A DNA stretch of 64,000 nucleotides from Hallerella sp964397425. Its GTDB lineage: Bacteria; Fibrobacterota; Fibrobacteria; Fibrobacterales; Fibrobacteraceae. The stretch's first letter is position 1. Each line of letters begins with the position of its first letter. A program made the position numbers and the translations under genes. The notes under the pieces are model-generated. The model ran no database searches, had not been told where the DNA came from, and saw only the letters and a list, made by a program, of their open reading frames with translations. The stretch is taken from the NCBI GenBank assembly GCA_964397425.1, contig CAYNID010000008.1, positions 31,909-95,908 of the forward strand, in the 5' to 3' direction. Positions 7,422 through 16,309 of the stretch are shown here, piece after piece.

Positions 7422-8733
7422 AAGCGTTTTCGCGGAGCTTCGCATAAGCGCTTTCGTCTTTCCGGATTTTCACACATTCTTCGATTTGCCGGAGCCAGGC
7501 TTTTGAATTGTCGCTTTGGAGAATGTAGCCGCATCCTTTTTCAAAAACAATGTCCTGGGGGCCGCCCTTGTCGCTGACAATGGCGGGCGTTCCCGAGGCA
7601 AGGGATTCCACGACGACGTTTCCAAATGTGTCCGTCGTACTGGGGAACAGGAGAAAATCCGCGTCCGCATAAAGTCCCGCCAGCGTTTCGCCACCCTGGA
7701 CTCCAGCAAAATGAACTTCCGGCGCATCGGAAAATTCCCTTTTCAATTCATCGAGATACCAGCCCTCTCCCACAAACATCAATTCCGCGTCATCGTGGAA
7801 TTTGCGAAATTCCATCCACAGCGTTTTGAGGAGCGGCAAATTTTTCTCTTTGGATATCCGCCCCACATAGACGAACCGGACTTTTCCCTTTTGGTCCGAG
7901 AAGCGTTCCCACGTGCCTTTTCCGCGGAATTCCGGCCCGTAACTGTCGAGCGGGATTCCCCGCCGGATAATTTCAATTTTGTCTAGAGGCACTTTGATGT
8001 CGCGGTGTAAAATGTTGCGGTAATCCTTGCACGGACTGATGACCGGACGCGAAAATCCGTAAAAAATCCGCATCAGCCAAAGGACATAGCGGTGCATCCA
8101 CTTCGCTTTGACAAGAGTTTGCGCATAAGTGGGAACGTCGGTGCGGTAATGGCTGATGACTTTGATGCCCGCAATTTTGGCGCAGAAGGCGACAGTCCAA
8201 GCTCCGGGGCTAGGCGTTTCCAGTTCGACGATATCGACCGGATAACGTTTGAGAAGCCGCAAAATGGGACGGATATGGGGAATGGCCAATTCGCTGTTGG
8301 AATATCCCAACTGTTCCATGCTGAATATGCGGGGCAAAAGAATCACATAGCCGTTTTCCACGACACCGCAGGGGCGCGTATTGAACGCGCTGCCGACGAG
8401 AGCCGCCTTGTAACCGTGACCGCGCATGTAAGAAATCACATGGCGCAAATTGTTCGCGATTCCGTTGACTTCGTCTAAATTGTCGGAATAAAACGCCACG
8501 GCAATATCTTGGGGAGAATGTTCCGAACGTTTCTTTTTGAGATAGGCGCGAAGCTTCAACAAACGGGGAACATTTTTAAGAACTTGCCAAAAGACAATGG
8601 GAGGAATCATGCATGTGCGAATGTTTCCCGGAGGCTGGTGCCGAAAAGAAAATGTCGGGGGGAAAACACTGGTAACGACACGCCCAAAGATAGAGGGACG
8701 GGAATCGTACGGATTTGAATTTTCGTTTGGCAT
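7327..8733 (-). CDS. GT4-family glycosyltransferase
   Basis: A 468-residue GT-B fold glycosyltransferase, family 4. The N-terminal half has HYRTDVPTYAQ (acceptor side). The C-terminal nucleotide-sugar half has FVYVGRISKEKNLPLL and the signature LFPSTTDTFGNVVVESLASG followed by PAIVSDKGG, which contains the conserved Glu. This subgroup includes GDP-mannose-dependent alpha-mannosyltransferases (MgtA) and diglucosyl/sulfoquinovosyl lipid synthases, so a glycolipid or cell-surface glycan product is plausible. Sugar and acceptor cannot be told from the sequence. Its first 40 residues (SVFPPTFSFRHQPPG) are usual for the subgroup. The 3' end overlaps mutY. Confidence 0.85.
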   Translation of the reverse strand: MPNENSNPYDSRPSIFGRVVTSVFPPTFSFRHQPPGNIRTCMIPPIVFWQVLKNVPRLLKLRAYLKKKRSEHSPQDIAVAFYSDNLDEVNGIANNLRHVISYMRGHGYKAALVGSAFNTRPCGVVENGYVILLPRIFSMEQLGYSNSELAIPHIRPILRLLKRYPVDIVELETPSPGAWTVAFCAKIAGIKVISHYRTDVPTYAQTLVKAKWMHRYVLWLMRIFYGFSRPVISPCKDYRNILHRDIKVPLDKIEIIRRGIPLDSYGPEFRGKGTWERFSDQKGKVRFVYVGRISKEKNLPLLKTLWMEFRKFHDDAELMFVGEGWYLDELKREFSDAPEVHFAGVQGGETLAGLYADADFLLFPSTTDTFGNVVVESLASGTPAIVSDKGGPQDIVFEKGCGYILQSDNSKAWLRQIEECVKIRKDESAYAKLRENAYERSKDYTLEKAAAAQWEFYRKVYHDAYCSK

Positions 8734-8810
8734 TGTGAAAAATATATCTAAAATTTAGCCGCCGCGCAGGGCGCTTCCGCCAATAGATTCCAAAAGAAAG
8801 CTCGAATTCC

Positions 8811-8837
8811 GGGAAAGCGCATGCCACCCACATGCGC
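8811..8837 (-). terminator. possible terminator after the xylanase gene
   Basis: On the minus strand GCGCATG and CATGCGC form a 7-bp stem around a 7-base loop, followed by TTTCCC. It begins 17 bases past the xylanase stop. The short T-run makes it a weak terminator or an mRNA-stabilising hairpin. Confidence 0.5.
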
Positions 8838-8853
8838 CAAATTTCCAAAAACA

Positions 8854-10377
8854 TCAATATGCGATTTTTACTTTCTGAAAAGAGCCGTCCATTTTGACAA
8901 GGAAGACTCCCGGGCGGGCAAACTTTTGCTTCATCGCCTGCCGCAAGTTCCCATTTTCAACGCGGACCATTCCCAAAAAGCGCCCCTGCAGATCAAAGAC
9001 CTGGGCATTTCCCCGAAAGCGTTGAAGATTCAACGCGCCGACAATCGGCGTTTCGCCTTCCTTGGCAAACGAGATGTAATCCACATTCGTGTAAGAATCG
9101 TCAAACGTAATCCGCAGAACATGTTCTCCGGCAGGAATTTTTCCCGTTTGTCCGTTGATTTCACTGTAAGTGTTCCAATCATCTTCTGTATTGGGAACAG
9201 TCACTTTGGCAATTTCCGCTCCATCCAGCGTCAACGTCACACTTGTCGGCTGGGCGTTTCCTGTCGAAGCGGCAAGCGTGTAAGCGTAAATTCCTTCGGA
9301 AAGGACGTTCACCGTATATTCGAGCCATTCGCCGGCAACCGTGTAACCGACGCCGTAACCATTTCCGACGCCCACAATGTCAACGCCATCGTCCCGGTAT
9401 TCTCCGCCCTCGTTTTCCGCATCTGAATCCGAATAAGCGACTCCCTGACCACCGTAATCGTAATTTTCCAGTTCAATCTTTCCCGGAATGGAATGGCTGC
9501 TATAAGCGCTCCGCGGAACCGATGCGCTGGAATTCAAATTCGCCGCCGAGCTCGAACTGGATGCCGCCGCGCTGGAGGCTCCCGAATTGGAAGACACTCC
9601 CGAAGGGGAACCGTCCGAAGTCACCGCCACATAGCTGTAATCGACACTCCCCGTCGCGTTTCCGCCCGCTTCCGCAAGCAATTTGACTTCATACATTTTC
9701 CCCATTTTCAAAGTGACTCCGCCATCCCCTTTTTGCCCGTGGAAAATTTCGTCCCATTTTTTGAAATGCGCCGAGATGTCGATATGACCGCATTGCCTGG
9801 CATTCCGCCGCACACTGAAAAATTGCGGGAATGTCGACGTTCCTGAAATCGACGGCTGGTTGACGCGCGTATAGGTATAAATGTCATACGTGTCGCCGTC
9901 AACTGTCAATTCTCCCATTTTTGTTCCCAGATAAGCGGGGCTGGGTTTGCTGAACCAGTCGTCGACAATGTAATACTCCACTTCGGGATCTTTTGTCCAA
10001 CCGTAAACTCCGATATAACCGTAGCCCGCCGTCCCCGATTTGGTGTAACTGTAATCCGCCGAGAAATAGCCGATTTGGTCGTGCGTTTTCGTGCTGTTGT
10101 ATTTAAGACCGACGCGTGCCAAAAAATCATCCGTCCCGCTCCATTTCGCAGAAAAAGTTCCATTCGAATAATACGTCATGGAATTGTTTCCACCCTGATA
10201 CCAAATTTCATAATTATACGGCGTTCCCGAAATATCCGCACTGGCATAACTCGAAGTCAAAGTCGTTCCATTCCCCGGATGTCCCATGGAATCTTTGCAC
10301 GGATCCGCGGCAAACGCGTTGACAGCAAACGCTCCGGCAACCGGAAGCCAGAGCATTTTAGAAACTTTCCAATTCAT
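8854..10377 (-). CDS. secreted GH11 endo-xylanase with CBM6 and C-terminal sorting-like module
   Basis: Signal peptide (residues 1-23, ending AFA) then a GH11 domain to about residue 265. The nucleophile Glu is in PEVEYYIVDDW, the substrate-thumb block is RVNQPSISGTSTFPQFFSVR, and the acid/base Glu is probably the one in LLAEAGGNATGS. A Ser-rich linker follows, then a CBM6 module (KIELENYDYGG to NVDYISF) with the usual ELE and aromatic pattern. The last 50 residues (QVFDLQGRFLG onward) form a short module like the C-terminal sorting domains of type IX secretion cargo. It should cut beta-1,4-xylan outside the cell. The start at 10377 has AGGAGG four bases upstream and gives a clean signal peptide; an upstream ATG at 10401 does not. 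Confidence 0.93.
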   Translation of the reverse strand: MNWKVSKMLWLPVAGAFAVNAFAADPCKDSMGHPGNGTTLTSSYASADISGTPYNYEIWYQGGNNSMTYYSNGTFSAKWSGTDDFLARVGLKYNSTKTHDQIGYFSADYSYTKSGTAGYGYIGVYGWTKDPEVEYYIVDDWFSKPSPAYLGTKMGELTVDGDTYDIYTYTRVNQPSISGTSTFPQFFSVRRNARQCGHIDISAHFKKWDEIFHGQKGDGGVTLKMGKMYEVKLLAEAGGNATGSVDYSYVAVTSDGSPSGVSSNSGASSAAASSSSSAANLNSSASVPRSAYSSHSIPGKIELENYDYGGQGVAYSDSDAENEGGEYRDDGVDIVGVGNGYGVGYTVAGEWLEYTVNVLSEGIYAYTLAASTGNAQPTSVTLTLDGAEIAKVTVPNTEDDWNTYSEINGQTGKIPAGEHVLRITFDDSYTNVDYISFAKEGETPIVGALNLQRFRGNAQVFDLQGRFLGMVRVENGNLRQAMKQKFARPGVFLVKMDGSFQKVKIAY

Positions 10378-10453
10378 AAATCCTCCTATCGATTTTGACA
10401 AGGAGAATTTAGATTCCGGATTTGGAGCGCAGCGCCTTTGTAAACTTTTATAT

Positions 10454-10471
10454 GTTGTAGTGAATTACAAC
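10454..10471. promoter_or_regulatory. inverted repeat between the cellulase and xylanase genes
   Basis: GTTGTA-N6-TACAAC, a perfect 6-bp inverted repeat, lies 76 bases upstream of the xylanase start and 13 bases past the cellulase stop. No T-run follows on the minus strand, so an operator for the xylanase is more likely than a terminator. The binding factor is unknown. Confidence 0.3.
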
Positions 10472-10484
10472 ACTCGCGGGATTG

Positions 10485-11822
10485 TCAACGGACGCGGAAT
10501 GCGCGTACAACCGTTTCTGAACCTTTTTGCGCCTGGAGAACATAACGCCCGGGAATGAAAGACTCTAACGACAGCGTCGAAACATTGGCCTTCCGGAGCA
10601 ATTGACGGCCCTGCATATCGTAAACACCCACATTCGCCAGACCGCCAGTCACATTCAACATTTTCCCATGAACCTCCACATTCCAATTTTGCGGCTGCAT
10701 CCCGGAAAAAATGGCAGAAGAAGTATCAATCGGGTTAACAGGGACAATCGGTTTTACATCAGAACAAGCGGTATACGCCGTGGGGTTCGTTGCCAAAAAT
10801 CCTTTGACCATATTTCCAGAAGTCGAATATTGCAAATTCGAAGGCGTTGCCCCACTTGAAAACGCAGCCGTTCCCTCGTTAATTTTAGACGCGCTCCAGT
10901 TCGCCCACGAAAGCTTGTGCTGGTTCAAATAATTTTGCCAGCTCTGGTTACGGCCCTGATCGGGAGTTCCTCTTCCATCCGAATTAGCAGTGCCCCATTC
11001 GGAAACAAACAGGGAAAGCCCGGCTTTCATCGCCGACAGTCCTTTTTCGCCTTCACAAGCTTCCCCGTAATCGTTAGATCCCGACCAACAATGGGAATTG
11101 GCGTAATAATGCAGCGTGTAAGCGGTATTTTTATTGGGATCGGTCACTTCATTGTTGATGGCCTGTTGGGGATTTTGGTCCCATTTGGGAGTCCCCACGA
11201 GAATCAAATTGTCGGAATACTTGCGGATTTCGCCGATGATTTCATTGGCATAATTTTTGACCGTATTCCATTCGACATTCGTCGGTTCATTGTATACTTC
11301 GAAAATGACGTTGTCGTATTGGCCGTAAGTCTGCGCCATTTCCGAGAAAAACCCCTTTGCACTCGCCGTTTGTGAATGCGCTTCATAGGAATGCCAGTCG
11401 ATAATGACGTAAATGTCATTTTTGATGGCAGCTTCGACAACGGTCCGGACAAGCCTTTTCTGATTTTCAGCATCAACCTGGTAACCTCTATATGGTCCCG
11501 ACCAGTCTTCTGTCCCCGCTGCCATGGCCGCCCGGATAATTTGGATTTTCATGCCGCTAATCATGGAAGAAATCGCCTGTTCCGTCCAAAAATCCGTAGC
11601 ATCGCTCAAAAGGCTCCAATAAAAGCTCATGCCGCGGACCTGAACTTCCGCTCCGTCTTTGACCCCTTTACAAGAACCGTAAATACGCCCGTAGCCACTC
11701 GAATTTTTTCCCGTAATCAGCTCGCCATAAGCGCTGACAGGCCCAACCCGAGTCGGTTGAATCGCCCCGGCAAAGGAAAGGGCAGAGCAAAGGGCAATGG
11801 ATGACAGAATCAATTTTTTCAT
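10485..11822 (-). CDS. secreted GH5 endoglucanase
   Basis: A 445-residue protein with a signal peptide (1-19, ending SFAGA) and a GH5 catalytic domain. VYNEPTN holds the acid/base Glu after the NE pair, and LFVSEWGTA holds the nucleophile Glu. Conserved blocks VIIDWHSYEAH and LHYYANSH place it with bacterial subfamily 2 cellulases. A Pro/Ser linker leads to a 70-residue end containing VGVYDMQGRQLLRK, the same kind of C-terminal module as the neighbouring xylanase. It likely cleaves internal beta-1,4-glucan bonds of cellulose. GAGGT four bases before the ATG supports the start. It stands as a separate gene in a three-gene cluster of secreted wall-active proteins on one strand. Confidence 0.93.
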   Translation of the reverse strand: MKKLILSSIALCSALSFAGAIQPTRVGPVSAYGELITGKNSSGYGRIYGSCKGVKDGAEVQVRGMSFYWSLLSDATDFWTEQAISSMISGMKIQIIRAAMAAGTEDWSGPYRGYQVDAENQKRLVRTVVEAAIKNDIYVIIDWHSYEAHSQTASAKGFFSEMAQTYGQYDNVIFEVYNEPTNVEWNTVKNYANEIIGEIRKYSDNLILVGTPKWDQNPQQAINNEVTDPNKNTAYTLHYYANSHCWSGSNDYGEACEGEKGLSAMKAGLSLFVSEWGTANSDGRGTPDQGRNQSWQNYLNQHKLSWANWSASKINEGTAAFSSGATPSNLQYSTSGNMVKGFLATNPTAYTACSDVKPIVPVNPIDTSSAIFSGMQPQNWNVEVHGKMLNVTGGLANVGVYDMQGRQLLRKANVSTLSLESFIPGRYVLQAQKGSETVVRAFRVR

Positions 11823-11905
11823 AACTACCTCACCTTAAAAATAATACTCCTTTTTCACAAAGGACAACTTTTACTGGAAATCTGTGCACAGCAGAAACCA
11901 AAACG

Positions 11906-11940
11906 AAAAAGAGCCGTGAAAAATTTCCACGGCTCTTTAT
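11906..11940 (-). terminator. rho-independent terminator
   Basis: A 9-bp stem AGAGCCGTG / CACGGCTCT with an 8-base loop, followed on the minus strand by TTTTCGTTTT. It starts 16 bases beyond the stop of the Ig-module protein gene. Confidence 0.88.
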
Positions 11941-11955
11941 GTTGAAAGCTTGAAA

Positions 11956-14598
11956 TTACCGGAACGTTTCCGAATTGAGAATCCAATGCGAACGGTTCAG
12001 GCGGAGAACCGTTTTGCCCGCAGCCCGCATCGATTCGCGGCGCACATCCGCTTCGGAAACAGGAAGGTTTCCCTGCCACAGCAAATGCCCTTTCAAATCG
12101 TAAAGCTTGGCCGTTCCGCGAGTTTCCAGAATCGCCTGTTGCCACCGGAGCTGTTTTGCCGCCATTTTCGGGACAAATCCGACAGTTCCTCCCACATCGA
12201 GGTAGATGAACGCCGTCGCACTGGTTTCGTCGGAATCCGTAGCTGTGACGCGGATCACATACAGTTCCGGCTTTATCGAGACCGAATCCTCTGCCGGAGT
12301 GATGGTCAACAGGGAACCTTCAATCTTTGCGGCAAAGAGTTTGTTCACATTTACAAGCGCGTACGCCAACGAATCGCCGTCCGGATCCATAAAGACCGAA
12401 TCCAAATCGACTTCCACTTTGAATCCCATCGTATCGACAACGAGCGTATCTTGGCGCTTCAACGCCACCGGCTTATCATTGACCGGTTCCAGGAACACAT
12501 GAATCCGGAAACTGGCGGAACCGGAAATGCTGTCTGTCGCCGTCACCGTCACATAAGCATCTCCCGTAGAATCCTTGACCGCTTTGATTGAGAGGATTCC
12601 CGCTGACGAAAGCGAAGGATTCAGTTTGCCGTCATCGCTTTTGACGTTCAAATAAATTTTATCCTTGTCCGGGTCGGTGAACCATCCACTTGTGACTTTG
12701 GCCGTGAACAAAATCGTCGACGTGAAATCTTCTTTCCGGACAAAAGTATCTACAGAAACCGTATCGAACGCGATAACAGGCGGATCGTTCATGTCCAAGA
12801 CATCCAAATAGACCGTCGCCACATTGGAAGTGTCTTCGCCAGAATTGACCACATAATAGGTGAACGAATCCTTTCCAACGAAATCCGCATTGGGCGTATA
12901 AGTGAAAGAGCCGTCCGTTTTCAAAACAACTTTTCCATTTTTCGCATCGGACTTCAGATATGCTTTCAAAGCCACCGTCGGATCATCCGGATTTTTGTCA
13001 TTTTTCAACACGCCGGATGCGGCGGCAATCGTGACAACGCTATCTTCGAACATGTCGTAAGTGTCGTCAAACGCCTTGGGGACATCTTTTTTCGGCGTGA
13101 TCGTCACCGGGAACACCACTTTGGCCGTATCCGACTTATCTGTGGCGAAAAGCGTCACATAAGCCGTTCCATTCGCATCTTCCACGGATTCAAAGAGAAT
13201 GTAATACACGCTTCCAATGGGGTGCACCGAAGCGTTGATGCGGGAATCGCCATAAGCGCCGATAACAAGTTTGTCTCCGTCCACATCGCTGAATAAAATT
13301 TCCGATTCTGTGAAAGAAACGTTCTTTTCCCCAAAATCCTCTTCGTATACCAAATTTTTGATTACCGAAGAATCTTTCACGTCTACCGTGGGCGCATCGT
13401 TTACGCATTGGACAGAAAGAGTCACTGTCGCGGGAGTGCCGACTTTACCCGTGGCATCCGTCAAAAAATACTTCCACGTATCGGTTCCACAGAAGTTCGC
13501 AACGGGCTCATATCGGAAAGAACCGTTCAACGCGTTCAGCGAAAGCGTGCCATGCGACGTGGAGGCGCTCATTTCCATGGAGAACAAATCCCCGTCAACA
13601 TCGAAATCGTTGACAAGAACGCCTTTCAAAAGTTCCACATCCAACACGCTGTCTTCTTTCACAGAATAAAAATCATCCACGGCTGTTGGGGGATTTTCCG
13701 CATCCGTCACCGTCACCGAAAGGGCATAAGAAGCCGTGTCTTTACCGTCATTCGCTTTGATTTGGACAGAAGCCAGGCCGTTTTTGTTTGCCACCGGAAC
13801 AAAACGGAGAGTGTCTTTCAAAGAGAACTTGGTTCCGGAATTCACCAGGGTAAGATATTGCGTTTCAAAGATTTTCACGGAAACTTCCAAATCGTCGCCG
13901 TCGTCGTCATAAAAGACTTTGGAAAGTTCCAATTTGAGCGTATCCATTTCATTCAAATTGGTATCCAACGGATTTTTCCCCGCATAAGGTTCTTGCACAA
14001 CGGGTGCGAACGTGGCACAGGCGTCTCCCAGGATAATCGAGGATAGCGTGAGCGTGTTCGTCGCCCCGTATCGGCTGACCATCGTATTTTTATAACCGAA
14101 CTGGATGCCCATTTGCTTGTTGGCATTCCAAGCTACCGTAGAAGCCGACTTCCAGTCCTGCGTCAAGCCATCGAAAGACACAAAGACTTTTTTGAATGTT
14201 GACGAAGGATCCAGCAGGGTACCGTAATAGTTATCATCGCCAATCGTCGATTGTTTAAAATCCATGCGGACAGGCGCATCCGCTTTGTAAACCAAACAGA
14301 CTCCCTTATAAGAAGAGAGCGAAATCGGCACATCTTTATAAGCAGCATCCTGTTCCCAGCCAAAACCATACCCGGCTCCGTTAGACCCCGTTTTCGATAC
14401 AGAAAAATCGATTACTTTATAGGAATTGATCACGTTCGTATCGATGGTCGCCCCTGTTCCATACACATAAGAATACCAGTAGGCCGGAGCCTTTCCCCCA
14501 TTGCCTTTGGCAGCCGTCCAAACGGTATCGGTGGCGGCAAAGGCTGTTCCCATTCCAAGCCCCATCAACAGGGCTAGTTTCAGAAACGCTTTTTTCAT
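11956..14598 (-). CDS. secreted CBM11-like protein with tandem Ig/cadherin-like modules
   Basis: An 880-residue secreted protein. A signal peptide (MKKAFLKLALLMGLG to AFA) precedes a 180-residue N-terminal beta-sandwich with YGFGWEQDA and MGIQFGYK, similar to the CBM11/CIA30-like binding domains of Fibrobacter plant-wall proteins. About six repeats of roughly 100 residues follow. They carry DxDGD calcium-type turns and blocks such as GSFRYEPVANFCGTDTWKY or GSFTYTPNADFVGKDSFTYY, as in tandem Ig/cadherin-like adhesion modules. The last 60 residues (AKLYDLKGHLLWQG) match the C-terminal module type of the two enzymes next to it. No catalytic domain is visible, so adhesion to plant fibre is an inference. 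AAGGAG six bases upstream favours the ATG at 14598 over 14601 or 14625. Confidence 0.8.
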   Translation of the reverse strand: MKKAFLKLALLMGLGMGTAFAATDTVWTAAKGNGGKAPAYWYSYVYGTGATIDTNVINSYKVIDFSVSKTGSNGAGYGFGWEQDAAYKDVPISLSSYKGVCLVYKADAPVRMDFKQSTIGDDNYYGTLLDPSSTFKKVFVSFDGLTQDWKSASTVAWNANKQMGIQFGYKNTMVSRYGATNTLTLSSIILGDACATFAPVVQEPYAGKNPLDTNLNEMDTLKLELSKVFYDDDGDDLEVSVKIFETQYLTLVNSGTKFSLKDTLRFVPVANKNGLASVQIKANDGKDTASYALSVTVTDAENPPTAVDDFYSVKEDSVLDVELLKGVLVNDFDVDGDLFSMEMSASTSHGTLSLNALNGSFRYEPVANFCGTDTWKYFLTDATGKVGTPATVTLSVQCVNDAPTVDVKDSSVIKNLVYEEDFGEKNVSFTESEILFSDVDGDKLVIGAYGDSRINASVHPIGSVYYILFESVEDANGTAYVTLFATDKSDTAKVVFPVTITPKKDVPKAFDDTYDMFEDSVVTIAAASGVLKNDKNPDDPTVALKAYLKSDAKNGKVVLKTDGSFTYTPNADFVGKDSFTYYVVNSGEDTSNVATVYLDVLDMNDPPVIAFDTVSVDTFVRKEDFTSTILFTAKVTSGWFTDPDKDKIYLNVKSDDGKLNPSLSSAGILSIKAVKDSTGDAYVTVTATDSISGSASFRIHVFLEPVNDKPVALKRQDTLVVDTMGFKVEVDLDSVFMDPDGDSLAYALVNVNKLFAAKIEGSLLTITPAEDSVSIKPELYVIRVTATDSDETSATAFIYLDVGGTVGFVPKMAAKQLRWQQAILETRGTAKLYDLKGHLLWQGNLPVSEADVRRESMRAAGKTVLRLNRSHWILNSETFR

Positions 14599-14612
14599 CA
14601 TAGTCTCCTTGT

Positions 14613-14632
14613 TACAATTCCCCATAATTGTA
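14613..14632. promoter_or_regulatory. inverted repeat upstream of the Ig-module protein gene
   Basis: TACAATT-N6-AATTGTA, a perfect 7-bp inverted repeat, lies 14 bases before the start codon and 28 bases after the antitoxin stop. It could be an operator or a 5' UTR hairpin. There is no T-run. Confidence 0.3.
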
Positions 14633-14660
14633 GCAAAAAATATGCTTTTTTACAAGACGC

Positions 14661-14858
14661 TTACCCCCAAATATCTCCAGGCAATCTGGAGATGTCCCGA
14701 AAGTCGAGTTTTTGGGGAGCGGGTTCAGAAACCGGGCAAATTTTGGCAAGCGGCTTCCCCGCCCTTTCTACGACAAAGACTTCTCCTTTCAATGCGACCT
14801 GGTTCAGCAAATCGCCAAAGCCTTTGCGCGCTTCCATCGCCGAGATAATTTTCGCCAT
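14661..14858 (-). CDS. Phd/YefM-type antitoxin without adjacent toxin
   Basis: A 65-residue protein with the full Phd/YefM N-terminal DNA-binding fold: ISAMEARKGFGDLLNQV, then VFVVERAGKPLAKICP. Such proteins repress their own operon and neutralise a partner toxin (RelE/Doc/PIN families) through the C-terminal tail. No toxin gene follows: the next 60 bases are non-coding and the next gene is a large secreted protein. Its ATG overlaps the stop of the OmpA gene (TAATG), so it is translated with a cell-envelope operon, which is unusual for an antitoxin. It may be an orphan antitoxin or a repurposed regulator. Confidence 0.8.
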   Translation of the reverse strand: MAKIISAMEARKGFGDLLNQVALKGEVFVVERAGKPLAKICPVSEPAPQKLDFRDISRLPGDIWG

Positions 14859-15859
14859 TATTCGAGAACCTTGTCTTTGATGACCAAATCCACCCGGCGA
14901 TTTTTTTGCCGGCCCTCTTTGGTCGAATTATCCGCGACGGGATGAGCCATGCCGTAACCTTTCGAAGATAGCCGCGACGCGGCGATTCCCTGCGCAACCA
15001 AAAAGTCCAACACGTTTTTCGCGCGCTGTTCCGAAAGTTTCAAATTGTGTTCTTCGGAACCCGTATTGTCCGTATGCCCTTCCACAGAAACATTCAGTTC
15101 TTGATAAACTGTCAAAATGCCCGCCACCCGGGCAAGGCTCGTTTTCAAATCCGGCTTGAGCGTCGCCATGTCGACGTCGAACAAAATATCCGACATCGAA
15201 AGAATGATGCCGCGGGCGTCTTCCGTCACCTGGATGAGTTTGGATTGCAATTCATTCAACTTGTTCTTCGCTTCGTTTTGGCGCGCTTCCGCTTTGGCGC
15301 GTTCTTCCGCCAGCAATTTGTTCAAAGAATCTTCTCGCGCTTTCGCTTGTTCCGCCTGCAATGCTTCGCGGGCAGCGGCGGCGACCATGGCAGAATCCAT
15401 CGCCGAATTGGTCCTAGCCAGTTTTTCGCGCTCCGCCTGTAAATTCTCTTCGAGGTTCAGCGCCCGACCGCTCCGGATTTCTCCGATTTTTTCCTGAATG
15501 CGGCGGATGGAATCGCGGACGGCGAGCTGTTCCCTGTAATTTTCAAAACGGGAATTTCTGGAGTTTTGCGCCGATATCTGGGCGGAAATAATTTGAGTGT
15601 AAAGCGCACAGGCTTTTTCTTTGGAGGCGATTCGGGAATCTTTCGGATTTTTTTGCATCGCGGCCTGATACGCTTCTGCCGCGGCGCGGGCTTCGGCAAT
15701 CGTCAGGCGGATTTGCGCGGATCCCGGAGGAAGGACGCTTTCCAACGAATCAATTACCTGGGAGCAGGACGCAGCCGGAACCGATTGTTGCGCCTGGGGT
15801 TCCGCAAATGCAGTCGAAGAGAGAATCCACGCCGCTGTCAAACAGAGAAACTTTTTCAT
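14858..15859 (-). CDS. OmpA-family outer membrane protein
   Basis: A 333-residue protein with a signal peptide (1-19). A helical, coiled-coil-prone middle (about 60-215, rich in Ala, Glu, Lys and Arg) precedes an OmpA peptidoglycan-binding domain (about 225-330). That domain has VEGHTDNTGSEEHNLKLSEQ and RVDLVIKD at the end. It should anchor the outer membrane to peptidoglycan; the coiled-coil may reach across the periplasm. It is coupled to the upstream lipoprotein gene by a 4-base ATGA overlap and to the downstream antitoxin gene by a 1-base overlap. No N-terminal beta-barrel is seen, unlike E. coli OmpA. Confidence 0.88.
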   Translation of the reverse strand: MKKFLCLTAAWILSSTAFAEPQAQQSVPAASCSQVIDSLESVLPPGSAQIRLTIAEARAAAEAYQAAMQKNPKDSRIASKEKACALYTQIISAQISAQNSRNSRFENYREQLAVRDSIRRIQEKIGEIRSGRALNLEENLQAEREKLARTNSAMDSAMVAAAAREALQAEQAKAREDSLNKLLAEERAKAEARQNEAKNKLNELQSKLIQVTEDARGIILSMSDILFDVDMATLKPDLKTSLARVAGILTVYQELNVSVEGHTDNTGSEEHNLKLSEQRAKNVLDFLVAQGIAASRLSSKGYGMAHPVADNSTKEGRQKNRRVDLVIKDKVLE

Positions 15860-16248
15860 TTTCCCGCCTCCCGCTGTTCCAATTCATTTTCCAAGATAGT
15901 CTTGTAAAGCTTTTGAGATTCTTTGTCGCCGAGCAACTCCCTAGAAACAGTCGAATCCGCCAGAGCCGCATTCCGCGCATCTTTTTCTGCAAAAGCCAAG
16001 CGGTATTCCAGCCGGCTGAGCATCGCCGCATCATAAGCTTCCCACGTTTTTCCCTCTTCAGAAAGCTGTTTGGAAAGAGCCAAGTCCTTGTCGCCCTGGA
16101 CTGTCGCCGGAGACGTGATTCCTTCGGCCCGGGCTGCACGCCCCATTCCCTCCGCTTCGCTGACCGCAGTCGAAAGCATTTCCCGGTTACCGGCACATCC
16201 CATGATAAAAATGGAAATGGCGGCACCGACCCAAAAATTCCTTTTCAC
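15856..16248 (-). CDS. small DUF4398-like lipoprotein
   Basis: A 130-residue lipoprotein: KRNFWVGAAISIFIMGCAGN gives a signal sequence with lipobox IMGC. The mature part is helical and charged (DKDLALSKQLSEEGKTWEAY) and recalls the short DUF4398-type lipoproteins that precede OmpA proteins. I could not confirm the family. The start is taken as GTG at 16248: AGGAG lies 7 bases upstream of it, but only one base before an in-frame ATG at 16254, which is too close. It is translationally coupled to the OmpA gene that follows, so the two probably act together at the outer membrane. Confidence 0.75.
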   Translation of the reverse strand: MKRNFWVGAAISIFIMGCAGNREMLSTAVSEAEGMGRAARAEGITSPATVQGDKDLALSKQLSEEGKTWEAYDAAMLSRLEYRLAFAEKDARNAALADSTVSRELLGDKESQKLYKTILENELEQREAGK

Positions 16249-16309
16249 AGTCATACTCCTTTGGTTTGCATTGGACAAATCCGATTAAATAATACATATT
16301 GAAAAAGCC

